A DNA stretch of 64,000 bases from Muricauda sp. SCSIO 65647. Its GTDB lineage: Bacteria > Bacteroidota > Bacteroidia > Flavobacteriales > Flavobacteriaceae. The translations under genes and the position numbers were made by a program. Positions 17,843 through 28,480 of the stretch are shown in pieces. The DNA lies in assembly GCF_021534965.1 (NCBI RefSeq), contig NZ_CP091037.1:3727501-3791500 (forward strand), read 5' to 3'. Under the pieces are notes generated by a model. The model searched no databases. It saw only the letters and a list, made by a program, of their open reading frames with translations, and was not told the DNA's origin. The first letter of the stretch is position 1. Every line of letters begins with the position of its first letter.

Positions 17843-19063
17843 TCATTCTGAAAGTAGGTCGCTCACTGTCTCTTCGAAATCTATTTTGAACGCTTCATAC
17901 TTTTCACCCGTGGCCGGCCCGTTGAACCCCGTATGTATCTTTCGAACCTTTCCTTTCTTATCGATATAAATGGTCGTCGGATATGATAGTACATGATTGA
18001 GCATCGGCAGTTTCTCATTTGCCTTTAACTTGCTCGAAGTGCCAAATTGTGCCAGTAAAATCGGATATGGCACCCCTACCCTATCTTTTAATCTTTTGAT
18101 GCCCTCAAAGGCTTTTTCCTTTGTCTTGGCATACTCAAAGGCCAATGCGATCATTTTCAGGTCGGGGTGTGGATTCTTTTTCAGGTAATCAACATAAAAC
18201 TTGGTCTCATCGAGGCAATTGGGACACCAAGTGCCCATGATCTGTACCAACACCACCTTTTGTTTGAATGCTTCATCACCCATGCCCACCACGTTTCCAT
18301 TGACATCTGGAAAGGAAAAATCAAAACGTTCAAAGTCTTTCCTCAAAAATGTGAGACTATTGGCATCGGGCAGCTCATAACCTTCATTGCGCCTCGCCAT
18401 GAATTTTTCAACAGAATGATTTCCCGAGTAAAAGTGTCCATCAAGGGTACTATCGGTAGCATTGGCCACAAAAAGAAAGGCATGTGCGCCATCGAAGGTC
18501 GAGAGCTTAAGACTATCGCCATCGACCACACCCTCTAAATATCGATAATCTCCCGTAGTGGTACGAAAGGTGCCCGTTACTTTTTCATCATTTTGCACAA
18601 AAATTCCCTTGGCCATATAGGGGTTACCGGTATCATAATCGAATACTGTCTCCCATATACCTGAAATGTTCGTCAAAGGGGGCTTTGAGCTGTCGAACCT
18701 TGGTCGCTCACCAAATGTTGCGGTGAAGGGTACAACGCGGTCTAAGCTTTCCTTAATAAAATCCCCTATGATTTCGGTATCTGAAAAAGTACCCGCGATA
18801 TATCCTTCAAAAACGGGCATTTTTATTATGATAGAGTCACCGTTAATGGCTATCTCATCAACAGAAACCCGTTCTTCACCATTTTTTACCTTAAAAACAT
18901 AGTGGCCGTTATTTTTTGTTACATCTAGGTTAAAGGGCAGTATTTCATTTTCTGAAACCTGCATTTTTGCCCACCAAGAGCCCTCTTTCAATTGAACACT
19001 TTTTTTCTCTTGGCATGAACATACCAGAAGCATGACAAGGATAGATAATCGAAGTCTTTTCAT
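17843..19063 (-). CDS. TlpA/ResA-type thioredoxin lipoprotein
   Basis: About 406 residues from the ATG at 19063, giving the lipoprotein signal MKRLRLSILVMLLVCSC (Cys17). The N-terminal two-thirds is beta-rich. The C-terminal domain (from about residue 235) is a thioredoxin fold with VVLVQIMGTWCPNCLDETKF, an intact CPNC redox pair, and the cis-Pro region LSYPTTIYIDKKGKV. It is likely a periplasmic or outer-membrane-facing thiol-disulfide reductase. It ends 11 bases from leuA, convergent. An exact TATATTTG element lies upstream at 19089-19096. Confidence 0.88.
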   Translation of the reverse strand: MKRLRLSILVMLLVCSCQEKKSVQLKEGSWWAKMQVSENEILPFNLDVTKNNGHYVFKVKNGEERVSVDEIAINGDSIIIKMPVFEGYIAGTFSDTEIIGDFIKESLDRVVPFTATFGERPRFDSSKPPLTNISGIWETVFDYDTGNPYMAKGIFVQNDEKVTGTFRTTTGDYRYLEGVVDGDSLKLSTFDGAHAFLFVANATDSTLDGHFYSGNHSVEKFMARRNEGYELPDANSLTFLRKDFERFDFSFPDVNGNVVGMGDEAFKQKVVLVQIMGTWCPNCLDETKFYVDYLKKNPHPDLKMIALAFEYAKTKEKAFEGIKRLKDRVGVPYPILLAQFGTSSKLKANEKLPMLNHVLSYPTTIYIDKKGKVRKIHTGFNGPATGEKYEAFKIDFEETVSDLLSE

Positions 19064-19088
19064 ATTCGCCAATTTATCAATTAAATCT

Positions 19089-19096
19089 CAAATATA
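19089..19096 (-). promoter_or_regulatory. -7 element for the TlpA-type lipoprotein gene
   Basis: Forward caaatata, i.e. TATATTTG on the minus strand, an exact match to TAnnTTTG, 25 bases before the chosen ATG. No TTG at ideal spacing was found (the nearest candidate gives 24 bases). Confidence 0.5.
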
Positions 19097-19135
19097 AAGC
19101 CGTTTTCAAGAGCATATATACAAGGCGTAGATGTA

Positions 19136-19164
19136 TTGAATGTAGCCCCAATGTTATATCTTTG
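19136..19164 (+). promoter_or_regulatory. Consensus Bacteroidota promoter of pheT
   Basis: TTG at 19136-19138, 18 bases, then TATCTTTG at 19157-19164. Both elements match the housekeeping consensus exactly, 17 bases upstream of the pheT ATG. Confidence 0.75.
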
Positions 19165-19181
19165 CCGCTTAAATCGAGTGG

Positions 19182-21599
19182 ATGAAAATTTCGTACAACT
19201 GGTTAAAGCAGTTTTTGAAATTAGACTGGGAGGCTGACCGAACAGCTGAACTACTTACCAACTTGGGACTTGAAGTTGAGGGGGTCACTTCTTTTGAGTC
19301 GGTCAAAGGCGGGTTAAAAGGTGTGGTTGTAGGCCATGTACTGGGTTGTGAAAAGCATCCGAATGCCGATCGTCTAAAACTCGCCATGGTCGATATCGGC
19401 CAAAACGTGCCTGTACAGATTGTGTGCGGTGCGCCCAATGTCGAAACAGGTCAAAAAGTAGCGGTCGCGACCATCGGAACCACTTTGTATTCACAAGAAG
19501 GTGAGCTTTGGCAGATCAAAAAGGGAAAAATACGTGGTGAAGAAAGCCATGGTATGATTTGCGCCGAAGACGAACTTGGCCTGGGTACCAATCATGATGG
19601 AATTATGGTGCTCAGTGAAGTGTTGACACCCGGAACCCCGTGCAGTAAGGTCTTTGAGGTCGAGCATGACGAGGTCTTCGAAATTGGCCTCACTCCCAAT
19701 AGGTCAGATGCCATGAGTCACTATGGCGTCGCAAGAGACCTAAAGGCTGGGTTAGAGCGACTCGAACTAAAAAAAGAACTGATCACCCCTTCGACCAGCA
19801 ATTTCTCGATTGACAACCGATCGCTCAAAATTGGTGTTGATGTTGAAAACAGCGAACTGGCACCAAGGTACTGTGGGGTGACCATCAACAATATTTTGGT
19901 GCAAGAATCACCCACATGGCTCAAAAATCGATTGAAGGCCATTGGTCTCACCCCAAAGAACAATGTGGTCGATGTCACCAATTATGTGCTACATGAGCTG
20001 GGGCAACCGCTGCATGCCTTCGATGCTGCGAAAATAAAGGGCGGTAAAATCGAAGTGAAGACCCTACCAAAAGGTTCAAAATTTGTTACGCTCGATGGTG
20101 AAGAAAGAGAACTGCACGAAGAAGATCTGATGATTTGCGATGCCGAAAAGCCTATGTGTATCGCCGGTGTTTTTGGCGGCATACATTCAGGTGTTACTGA
20201 AGACACCACCTCAATCTTTTTAGAGAGTGCTTATTTTGACCCTATTTCAATTAGAAAAACGGCCAAAAGGCATGGGTTGAATACCGATGCCTCATTTCGT
20301 TTTGAAAGGGGCGTCGATATTGATTTCACGGAGTATGCACTTAAACGGGCCGCTGTTTTGATCAAAGAGATTGCCGGGGGAGATATCAGCTCTGCAGTGG
20401 TCGATCTATACCCCAATAAGAAAAAAGACCACCAAGTTTTCTTGAGTTTCAAAAAAATCGACAACCTGATCGGAGAGGAAATTCCGCGTGATACCATCAA
20501 ATCGATTTTGGCTTCTTTGGAAATCAAGGTAAGCAATGTTACCGAAGCCGGACTCGGACTCACCATACCCTCTTATCGAACCGATGTTGAACGTGAAGTG
20601 GATGTTATTGAGGAAATTCTTCGCGTGTATGGGTACAACAATATCGATTCAAAAGAAAAGCTTACGTCATCGATCATCAAAACTTCAAAGTATGACAACC
20701 ATCGACTTCAGAATATTGTGGCCGATACATTGATCAGCTTGGGTTTCTACGAAATCATGACTAACAGTTTAATGCCCGCAGAAACCGCTGAATTTTTAAA
20801 GGCGGAAAAACCTGTTTCGATGCTGAATCCGTTAAGTTCAGATCTTTCGGTCTTGAGAACGACCATGATCCATTCTGGATTGCAGGCCATCGCCTACAAC
20901 AGCAACAGACAGAAACAAAATCTTAAATTTTTTGAATTTGGAAAGACCTACCGCAAGAAAGTGGACGGTCATGACGAAAAGCAACATTTGGCACTTTATA
21001 CCGTTGGAAACCGATTTGACAATACTTGGACCCAACCCATGGGAAAAACCGATTTCTACTACTTAAAGGGAATTGTGAAAGCGGTTCTTGACAGGTTGGG
21101 CCTTACATCACTTGAAGTAAACACAGAAATAGGCGAAAATCTTGTAGAGGGACTTTCCTACGTTCATGGCAAATTGAAAGTTGTTGAGTTCGGTATTCTC
21201 AACAAAACCGTTGTGACCCATTTTCATATCAAGCAAGAGGTATTGCACGCTGATTTCAATTGGGATGCCATATTGCAATTAATGCCGAAAGAGAAAGTAT
21301 CGTTCAAGAGCATTCCAAAATTCCCTGAAGTAAAGCGAGACTTGGCATTGCTCATCGATGAGCAAACACAGTTCAAGGATATTCATGCCACTGCGCTGAA
21401 AACCGAAAAAAGCCTGCTCAAAGAAATCTCCCTTTTTGATGTTTACACCGGAAAGAACATTCCAAAAGGCAAGAAGTCGTATGCGTTGAGTTTTACCCTT
21501 TTAGATGAAAAGAAGACACTTACCGACAAGCATATCGATAAAATAATGGGTAAGTTGCAAGAAACCTTTAAGAGGGAGTTCGGAGCAGAAATACGATAA
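19182..21599 (+). CDS. pheT: Phenylalanine--tRNA ligase beta subunit
   Basis: An 805-residue cytoplasmic subunit that pairs with PheS to charge tRNA-Phe. It starts MKISYNWLKQFLKLDW. The EMAP-like tRNA-binding domain contains KHPNADRLKLAMVDIG and VCGAPNVETGQKVAVAT, and FEIGLTPNRSDAMSHYGVARD follows. The B3/B4 editing region includes NVVDVTNYVLHELGQPLHAFD, and the C-terminal anticodon-binding-like domain includes PKFPEVKRDLALLIDE. Length is normal. pheS is not adjacent. A consensus promoter lies directly upstream, so the gene is probably transcribed alone. Confidence 0.98.
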   Translation: MKISYNWLKQFLKLDWEADRTAELLTNLGLEVEGVTSFESVKGGLKGVVVGHVLGCEKHPNADRLKLAMVDIGQNVPVQIVCGAPNVETGQKVAVATIGTTLYSQEGELWQIKKGKIRGEESHGMICAEDELGLGTNHDGIMVLSEVLTPGTPCSKVFEVEHDEVFEIGLTPNRSDAMSHYGVARDLKAGLERLELKKELITPSTSNFSIDNRSLKIGVDVENSELAPRYCGVTINNILVQESPTWLKNRLKAIGLTPKNNVVDVTNYVLHELGQPLHAFDAAKIKGGKIEVKTLPKGSKFVTLDGEERELHEEDLMICDAEKPMCIAGVFGGIHSGVTEDTTSIFLESAYFDPISIRKTAKRHGLNTDASFRFERGVDIDFTEYALKRAAVLIKEIAGGDISSAVVDLYPNKKKDHQVFLSFKKIDNLIGEEIPRDTIKSILASLEIKVSNVTEAGLGLTIPSYRTDVEREVDVIEEILRVYGYNNIDSKEKLTSSIIKTSKYDNHRLQNIVADTLISLGFYEIMTNSLMPAETAEFLKAEKPVSMLNPLSSDLSVLRTTMIHSGLQAIAYNSNRQKQNLKFFEFGKTYRKKVDGHDEKQHLALYTVGNRFDNTWTQPMGKTDFYYLKGIVKAVLDRLGLTSLEVNTEIGENLVEGLSYVHGKLKVVEFGILNKTVVTHFHIKQEVLHADFNWDAILQLMPKEKVSFKSIPKFPEVKRDLALLIDEQTQFKDIHATALKTEKSLLKEISLFDVYTGKNIPKGKKSYALSFTLLDEKKTLTDKHIDKIMGKLQETFKREFGAEIR

Positions 21600-21616
21600 T
21601 CTTGAGATCCCTATCC

Positions 21617-22180
21617 TTAAATCTTAACAGGCACGATCACATTGTCTATGACATGAATAACGCCGTTTCGCTGTTGTGAATCTGCTTTGACAATTTGGGC
21701 ACGGTTGCCAAATTCATCTGTCAATATAATGTCAGAGCCCTCAATGGTAGCGAATATCTTTTTGCCCTGAACAGTGGTAAAAGAAGCTTCTCCCTCTCCC
21801 CTACAAAGCGATAGTAAAATTTTTGAGGCGCTGATCTCTCCGGCTACGATATGATATTTCAAAAGCGATCTCAAAGCCTTTTTGTCCTCAGATTTCAATA
21901 GATGCTCCATTTTGTCTTCAGGTAGGCAGGTGAACGCCTCATCCGAAGGGGCAAATAAGGTAAATGGACCTTGACTGTGAAGAATTTCCTCTAGATCGGC
22001 AGCTTTTAGGGCAGCGGCCAAAACACGATGGTCTTCAGAACCAAGGGTGGTCTCTGAAATGGATTTTTCATTAAAGGTATATACCGGAACCGCTACGGAA
22101 GATAGGCTTTTTACCTGTGAAAACAATGATGATGGCAAAAGGATGCCAAGCAAAACAAGGGCAAGAAATGGGACTCTCAT
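21617..22180 (-). CDS. Secreted fasciclin (FAS1) domain protein
   Basis: About 187 residues from the ATG at 22180, which begins a clean signal peptide (MRVPFLALVLLGILLPSSLF). One FAS1 domain follows: HRVLAAALKAADLEEILHSQ, GPFTLFAPSDEAF (H1 motif), LLKYHIVAGEIS and, at the end, GVIHVIDNVIVPV (H2 motif). Single-FAS1 secreted proteins are common in marine bacteria and are thought to act in adhesion or matrix. An upstream ATG at 22273 adds 31 residues of unlikely leader. Confidence 0.9.
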   Translation of the reverse strand: MRVPFLALVLLGILLPSSLFSQVKSLSSVAVPVYTFNEKSISETTLGSEDHRVLAAALKAADLEEILHSQGPFTLFAPSDEAFTCLPEDKMEHLLKSEDKKALRSLLKYHIVAGEISASKILLSLCRGEGEASFTTVQGKKIFATIEGSDIILTDEFGNRAQIVKADSQQRNGVIHVIDNVIVPVKI

Positions 22181-22325
22181 AAGGGGTACGGGGCTATAAT
22201 GTTCTTCAAATTCAACTTTCGGAATGACACATTCACCGATGCCTAATCGATGAAATGCACGAAACATCGACAAGATAACATTTTGAAGGAATTACTGGCA
22301 TTAAAACTCTTGCAGTTCATAGAAA

Positions 22326-22341
22326 TTAACAAAATGTTAAC
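22326..22341 (+). promoter_or_regulatory. TTAAC-N6-TTAAC direct-repeat box
   Basis: Two TTAAC pentamers at 22326-22330 and 22337-22341, exactly 11 bases apart. This is the phasing expected for OmpR/PhoB-class dimers on one face of DNA. The box lies 44 bases before a TAATTTTG -7 element. Its core also reads as a hairpin TTAACA-AAA-TGTTAA. One of four such boxes in the window. Confidence 0.5.
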
Positions 22342-22385
22342 ATTTCTTTTCGTCAACGTATCTTTACAACCACGGGTTCATTCTT

Positions 22386-22393
22386 TAATTTTG
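22386..22393 (+). promoter_or_regulatory. -7 element (TAATTTTG) for the gene at 22413
   Basis: Exact TAnnTTTG match, 19 bases before the ATG. No clear TTG at -33, which would fit an activator-dependent promoter. Confidence 0.45.
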
Positions 22394-22412
22394 GGAAAAG
22401 CTATGAAAAAAC

Positions 22413-23132
22413 ATGTTCTTGAAAAAAACCAACATTGAAGATAAGTTGCGGCGACTTGCCCAAAAAAATGTCGTGGGCGACCAAATACTGGAAGAGGTGT
22501 ATCAAATAATTAAAGAAGATGCGCTATCAACAGTACGAATTGAAAACGAATTGGCCAATTCGCCCAAAGCAACGGTGAACCAATTTGTATTCGATTTATT
22601 GGACACCGAAAATATATTCCACATCGATCAAATCAAAAAAATCTGTATTGACTATCGCCTTCGTTTTTTAGACACCAAATACTTCAAAGGAAAGTTTCCG
22701 CCCAGTGCGGTTTCAAAAATCAAAAAACTTGAAAGAGACCACGGCACACAACTCAAGGGTTTTAAAATCATGGCACCTTCAAGACTCTTCAAATTAGAGG
22801 ACAAAGATGATCCCCTGTTATTTGCACCGCTTGGCAATGGCTATTATTACTTGGTTCATAAGTGGGGCAACGATTTACACCCTCTTCGAAAACTTTTGGT
22901 CTGGCCGTTTAAGGGCATCGGCAACCTGATCATCTTGGTATTGCTCATAAGCTATATCTCAACCTTGCTGATACCCAATGGATTGTTTTCTAAATCAAGC
23001 TCATCGTCAGAGTTTTGGATCATTTTCTTTTTTGTGTTCAAGTGCATCGCCTCAATAGTGATTTTCTATGGCTTTGCCTTGGGCAAGAATTTTAATCCCG
23101 CTATTTGGAACAGCAAATACTTCAATGCTTGA
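22413..23132 (+). CDS. Membrane protein of unknown function, two predicted transmembrane helices
   Basis: A 239-residue protein. The N-terminal 160 residues are soluble and mixed helical, with NQFVFDLLDTENIFHIDQIK and KIMAPSRLFKLEDKDDPLLF. They are followed by two hydrophobic helices (about 171-190, IGNLIILVLLISYISTLLIP, and about 205-226) and a short tail. I recognise no family. It is preceded by a TTAAC-N6-TTAAC box and a -7 element, so it may belong to the regulon proposed below. Its TGA stop and the TCA of the convergent ABC-F gene form the shared hexamer TGATCA. Confidence 0.65.
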   Translation: MFLKKTNIEDKLRRLAQKNVVGDQILEEVYQIIKEDALSTVRIENELANSPKATVNQFVFDLLDTENIFHIDQIKKICIDYRLRFLDTKYFKGKFPPSAVSKIKKLERDHGTQLKGFKIMAPSRLFKLEDKDDPLLFAPLGNGYYYLVHKWGNDLHPLRKLLVWPFKGIGNLIILVLLISYISTLLIPNGLFSKSSSSSEFWIIFFFVFKCIASIVIFYGFALGKNFNPAIWNSKYFNA

Positions 23133-24770
<1,638 letters not shown>

Positions 24771-24783
24771 TCAAAATTTTTTG

Positions 24784-24812
24784 CAAAAATAGCCAAATTT
24801 ATGGCTTGGCAA
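24784..24812 (-). promoter_or_regulatory. Consensus Bacteroidota promoter of the ABC-F gene
   Basis: On the minus strand, TTG (24812-24810), 18 bases, then TATTTTTG (24791-24784). Both elements match exactly, 20 bases upstream of the ATG. Confidence 0.75.
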
Positions 24813-24862
24813 CAATTTAAATCATACATCTGAAACCACTAGAAAACAGCGTTTTACAACAT

Positions 24863-24878
24863 TTAACCAACCGTTAAC
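24863..24878 (+). promoter_or_regulatory. TTAAC-N6-TTAAC direct-repeat box
   Basis: TTAAC at 24863-24867 and 24874-24878, 11 bases apart. It ends 22 bases before the TAGTTTTG -7 element of the plus-strand lipoprotein gene, i.e. at the -33 position where an OmpR-type activator would bind. It also lies in the divergent region shared with the ABC-F gene, about 50 bases above that promoter. Confidence 0.55.
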
Positions 24879-24900
24879 AACCATGGTTTCATACGATTGT

Positions 24901-24908
24901 TAGTTTTG
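24901..24908 (+). promoter_or_regulatory. -7 element (TAGTTTTG) for the lipoprotein at 24932
   Basis: Exact TAnnTTTG match, 23 bases before the ATG. No -33 TTG is present; a TTAAC direct repeat occupies that position instead. Confidence 0.5.
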
Positions 24909-24931
24909 TTGGTCGAAAGTATACTGATTAT

Positions 24932-26320
24932 ATGGTTAGAGTTTTACTCGGTATCTCTTTGTTGGTGGTGCTTGGCTGTTCAGAAAAAACCAATGAAAGC
25001 GCCAAAGTGTATTTTGCTGGAGAGATTGTCAACCCTACCAGTGATTACGTTGTTCTGTTCAAGGATGACAGTGTCATAGATTCCGCACAACTTGATGATA
25101 ACAATCGATTTTCATTTTCCCTTTCAGGCATGGAGGAAGGCCTTTACCATTTCGACCATTCGCCTGAGCTGCAGTACGTCTATTTCACGGAAGGAGATAG
25201 TATACTCATTCGTTTGAACACCGTTGAGTTTGACGAGTCCCTCGTATTTTCTGGCAAAGGAAGCGAAATCAATAATCTTCTGATTGAACTTTATTTGACA
25301 CATGAAGAAGAAAAGCCTCTGGTCTACTCTTATTATAAGCTCGAACCAGAAGTGTTCACAAGTAATATGGATTCGCTCAGACAGGCAAAACTTGATTTGT
25401 TGGGCAGCCTACATGAAGAGTACGAAATCGGTGATAATGCCTACAAAATGGCAAATGCGTCCATCGATTACAATAACTACATTTATCGTGAAGAATATCC
25501 GTTCTACCATAGAAAAAAGACCCAAGAAGACAAAATACATGAATTCGGTGAAGAGTTTTACGGTTACAGACAGCATTTAGACCTTAACAATAAAGACCTT
25601 GCCTACTTCACCCCCTATTACCGTTACCTGAAGAATTATTTTAGCAACTTGGCTTATATGACCTGTTCTGAAGGCTGTGGTATGGAGATGCTCAAAACAA
25701 AAAACCACCTTCACTACAACAAGCACAAACTCTATTTGATCGACAGTTTGATACATGAAGAAGAACTGCGCAACAACTTATTTCGAAACGTGGCCATGGA
25801 CTATCTTTTGAAAGAGCATAAGTGGAATGAAGACTGTGACAAGTTCATTGCCAAGTTCAGCAAGCTTTCAACCAATGAAAAGCACGTTGAGGAAATCAAT
25901 GATCTATATAAGGGCATTCAACGTTTGCAACCCTCGAGCAATGTTCCTGAATTGACACTCATCAACAATACAGGAGAAAAAGTGAGTTTAAGGGATATCA
26001 CCAAAGAAAAGAAAACTGCATTCTATTTTTGGTCGGGCACCCAAAAAGGGCACTTGCGAAATATTAGTAAGCATGTTGCCAAACTGAAAGATAAGCATCG
26101 TGAATATAATTTTGTGGGCATAAACCTGAGAACTTCACATGATCAATGGCTCAATCTCTTGAATGAATATAATTTAGATACCCAATATCAATATCGAAGT
26201 GATGACTTTGAGGCCATACAGAAAGGTCTCATTCTCGACAATCTCAATAAATGCGTCATTACAAACGATTCTTTGGTCATCGACGCATTCGCCAACGTTT
26301 ATTATTCTTTCAAAAAATAA
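24932..26320 (+). CDS. Lipoprotein with a cysteine-less TlpA/thioredoxin-like C-terminal domain
   Basis: A 462-residue protein with lipobox VLGC (Cys16). The N-terminal part (YFAGEIVNPTSDYVVLFKDD, then a GMEEGLYHFDH strand) resembles the DUF4369-type beta domain that precedes thioredoxins in Bacteroidota. A helical middle follows. The C-terminal domain (from about residue 340) has the TlpA pattern VPELTLINNTGEKVSLRDI, then TAFYFWSGTQKGHLRNISKH. At the CxxC position it reads TQKG, so both redox cysteines are missing. It is probably a structural or binding thioredoxin fold. The TTAAC box sits at its promoter. Confidence 0.75.
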   Translation: MVRVLLGISLLVVLGCSEKTNESAKVYFAGEIVNPTSDYVVLFKDDSVIDSAQLDDNNRFSFSLSGMEEGLYHFDHSPELQYVYFTEGDSILIRLNTVEFDESLVFSGKGSEINNLLIELYLTHEEEKPLVYSYYKLEPEVFTSNMDSLRQAKLDLLGSLHEEYEIGDNAYKMANASIDYNNYIYREEYPFYHRKKTQEDKIHEFGEEFYGYRQHLDLNNKDLAYFTPYYRYLKNYFSNLAYMTCSEGCGMEMLKTKNHLHYNKHKLYLIDSLIHEEELRNNLFRNVAMDYLLKEHKWNEDCDKFIAKFSKLSTNEKHVEEINDLYKGIQRLQPSSNVPELTLINNTGEKVSLRDITKEKKTAFYFWSGTQKGHLRNISKHVAKLKDKHREYNFVGINLRTSHDQWLNLLNEYNLDTQYQYRSDDFEAIQKGLILDNLNKCVITNDSLVIDAFANVYYSFKK

Positions 26321-26350
26321 ACCCCGCGAACAAACTTGAGTGCGAGGGGT
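26321..26350 (-). terminator. Probable terminator of the transaldolase gene
   Basis: On the minus strand, acccctcgca pairs with a copy lacking one base (cgcggggt) around a 12-base loop and is followed by ttattttttg. It begins directly at the stop of the convergent lipoprotein gene. Confidence 0.5.
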
Positions 26351-26375
26351 CTGGATGCTTTATAAAAAGTAGTCT

Positions 26376-27032
26376 TTACGAATTTCCTTTTTTGTAATCT
26401 GCCAAAAACTTTTCAAGTCCGATGTCTGTCAATGGGTGCTTAAGCAGCCCCAAAATGGCGGAAAGCGGGCCGGTCATTACATCAGCACCAATTTTGGCAC
26501 AGTCAATGACATGCATCGTATGGCGTATGGATGCCGCAAGAATCTCGGTCTGAAAATCGTAGTTGTCGTAAATATGCCTGATTTCAGAAATAAGGTTCAA
26601 TCCATCGGTAGAGACATCATCTAAACGGCCGATAAATGGAGAAACATAATTCGCCCCTGCCTTGGCGGCCAATATAGCTTGCCCTGGTGAAAAGACCAAG
26701 GTGCAATTGGTTCGAATGCCCTTATCGGAAAAATATTTTAAGGCCTTCACTCCGTCTTTGATCATGGGCACCTTCACCACTATCTGTTCATGTAGATCGG
26801 CCAACTCTTCCCCTTCTTTCACCATACCGTTGAAATCTGTGGCCACCACCTCTGCCGATACATCTCCCTCAACTATGTTACAGATGTCGACATAATGCTT
26901 CATGATATTGTTTTTACCCGTGATGCCCTCTTTGGCCATTAGGGAGGGATTGGTGGTCACACCATCTAACACACCCAATTGTTGGGCTTCCTCGATTTGA
27001 TCAAGATTTGCGGTATCTATAAAAAATTTCAT
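26376..27032 (-). CDS. fsa: Transaldolase / fructose-6-phosphate aldolase-type protein
   Basis: A 218-residue TIM-barrel of the short transaldolase subfamily. It starts MKFFIDTANLDQIEEAQQLG, then GVTTNPSLMAKEG, VVKVPMIKDG with the Schiff-base Lys, TNCTLVFSPGQAILAAKAGA and SPFIGRLDD. Short members are either true transaldolases of the pentose phosphate pathway or fructose-6-phosphate aldolases; sequence alone does not decide, and many genomes annotate this form as transaldolase. It is monocistronic with its own probable terminator. Confidence 0.92.
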   Translation of the reverse strand: MKFFIDTANLDQIEEAQQLGVLDGVTTNPSLMAKEGITGKNNIMKHYVDICNIVEGDVSAEVVATDFNGMVKEGEELADLHEQIVVKVPMIKDGVKALKYFSDKGIRTNCTLVFSPGQAILAAKAGANYVSPFIGRLDDVSTDGLNLISEIRHIYDNYDFQTEILAASIRHTMHVIDCAKIGADVMTGPLSAILGLLKHPLTDIGLEKFLADYKKGNS

Positions 27033-27135
27033 GCTTTTTATGAGGTTTTAAGTTCTGCTAAAATTCACTGCGAATTTACAACAATAAAAAGTCGAATTTT
27101 TATATTCTTGGGTAAAAAATATGGATTGGAAAGTT

Positions 27136-27552
27136 TCAGTCGATCACTTGAATGGTAAACTCCCTAAAGACAGAATCTGCGCATGTAGGGCTACCATCGT
27201 ATCCATCGATATCATAGGCTTCAACAAATAATTCAACTTCAAACCTATAAGTGCCCTCTTCTTCGGGAACACCAAAAAACTCGATTGATCTTCGGTTGAT
27301 ATCGTAGAAAATTCCTGGTGGCAATTCTCCATAAACATCAAAATTGTAGAAGTAGTCGTTGTCGTTGACCTCGTTGCGTATCTCAGCGGTGACAAGGCCA
27401 TAATACTCTTCACCCACAAGACCAAGCTCCAATGGCCTATCATGAATTTCTGGATCGATATTAAAAATGCACTCGTAAATTTCATCACAGCCCTGAAGAA
27501 GAAGTAGGCCAGCCAGAAAACAGAACCCCAGAAGTCTTTTACCTTTTTCCAT
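27136..27552 (-). CDS. Small lipoprotein with an Ig/cadherin-like fold
   Basis: A 138-residue protein with lipobox LQGC (Cys22). The mature region contains LGLVGEEYYGLVTAEIRNEV, then FDVYGELPPGIFYDINRRSI, FFGVPEEEGTYRFEVELFVE and a closing REFTIQVID. This pattern (a LPPG turn, then G-P-E-E-G-x-Y) is that of putative Ig domains found in bacterial surface proteins. Two cysteines besides the lipid one (CIF and TCADS) may form a disulfide. Function unknown. Confidence 0.7.
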   Translation of the reverse strand: MEKGKRLLGFCFLAGLLLLQGCDEIYECIFNIDPEIHDRPLELGLVGEEYYGLVTAEIRNEVNDNDYFYNFDVYGELPPGIFYDINRRSIEFFGVPEEEGTYRFEVELFVEAYDIDGYDGSPTCADSVFREFTIQVID

Positions 27553-27584
27553 GTTTTTTGAAAATCAAAAAACGTGCCATCACT

Positions 27585-28394
27585 TCATAATTTATAGTGA
27601 TTGAGCAAAAGTCTTTCATAAACCTTGCCGGGTAAAATTTTCTTTAGCACAATAGAGAGTTTTTGCATGAATGCGCCAACCAGATAATGAACTCTCGGAT
27701 TTTTTTTCTGAATTACGCGATAGACCATTTTGGCCACTTGTTGCGGGTCTGCTCCGGTATTTACATGTTCATTGATCAAACTCAGGGTTCTACCATATTC
27801 TTGCTCATAGGCCGAACCACTGGTTACCGGGGCATGATATCTTCCGGCGGCGATATTGGTGGCAAAATCGCCCGGTGCGATGTTGGTGATGGAAACTCCA
27901 AACTTTTTGGTCTCCATTCTCAATGCCTCAGTAATCAATCCCAAGGCACCTTTGCTGGCCGAATAATACCCTCGAAACGGCAGGCCCATATAGCCGGCTA
28001 TCGATGTTGTGTTTATGATCAGGCCCCCACCCTGTCTTCGCATTTGGGGCAGCACGGCCTTCATCATATGTATCGGGCCATGAAAATTGGTGTCGAAAAC
28101 ATTCAAGATTTCCTCATGTGGGGTTTCCTCAATAGGGCCTGTAATGCCAACACCGGCATTGTTGATCAACACGTCTAATCGCCCTTCCTTTGAAGTCACC
28201 TCTTCTACGGCCGATTTGGCGCTTTCGGGCGATTTCACCTGTAATTGAATGAGTTCAAAAGCATTGAAGTCAGAATGGTTTTTTAGATTTCTAGTGGTTC
28301 CATAAACCTTGTACCCCTTTTCTGAAAGATAGATCCCTATTGATTTTCCGATCCCAGAAGAGCCACCCGTTATCAACACGACCTTTTTTTCCAT
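27585..28394 (-). CDS. Short-chain dehydrogenase/reductase (SDR)
   Basis: A 269-residue Rossmann-fold oxidoreductase. It has the NAD(P)-binding GGSSGIGKSIG, then NNAGVGITGP, the catalytic Ser in INTTSIAGYMG and the YSASK motif (Tyr and Lys) in RGYYSASKGALGLI. Arg in TTRNL after the second strand suggests NADP preference. The C-terminal extension (FMQKLSIVLKKILPGKVYER) is typical of classical SDRs of unknown substrate. It appears to be transcribed alone. Confidence 0.92.
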   Translation of the reverse strand: MEKKVVLITGGSSGIGKSIGIYLSEKGYKVYGTTRNLKNHSDFNAFELIQLQVKSPESAKSAVEEVTSKEGRLDVLINNAGVGITGPIEETPHEEILNVFDTNFHGPIHMMKAVLPQMRRQGGGLIINTTSIAGYMGLPFRGYYSASKGALGLITEALRMETKKFGVSITNIAPGDFATNIAAGRYHAPVTSGSAYEQEYGRTLSLINEHVNTGADPQQVAKMVYRVIQKKNPRVHYLVGAFMQKLSIVLKKILPGKVYERLLLNHYKL

Positions 28395-28473
28395 AGAAAT
28401 GTCCTTTCCCTACAAAGAAAAGCATAAATATGTAATGGATGGAAGAGATTACGGCACCGTATGTTTTGGGTAC

Positions 28474-28480
28474 AAAAAAA
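28474..28480 (-). terminator. U-tract ending the SRP RNA transcript
   Basis: Seven A on the plus strand give seven U directly after the closing CUUGCC of the SRP RNA helix. The RNA end helix itself therefore acts as the terminator stem. Confidence 0.6.
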
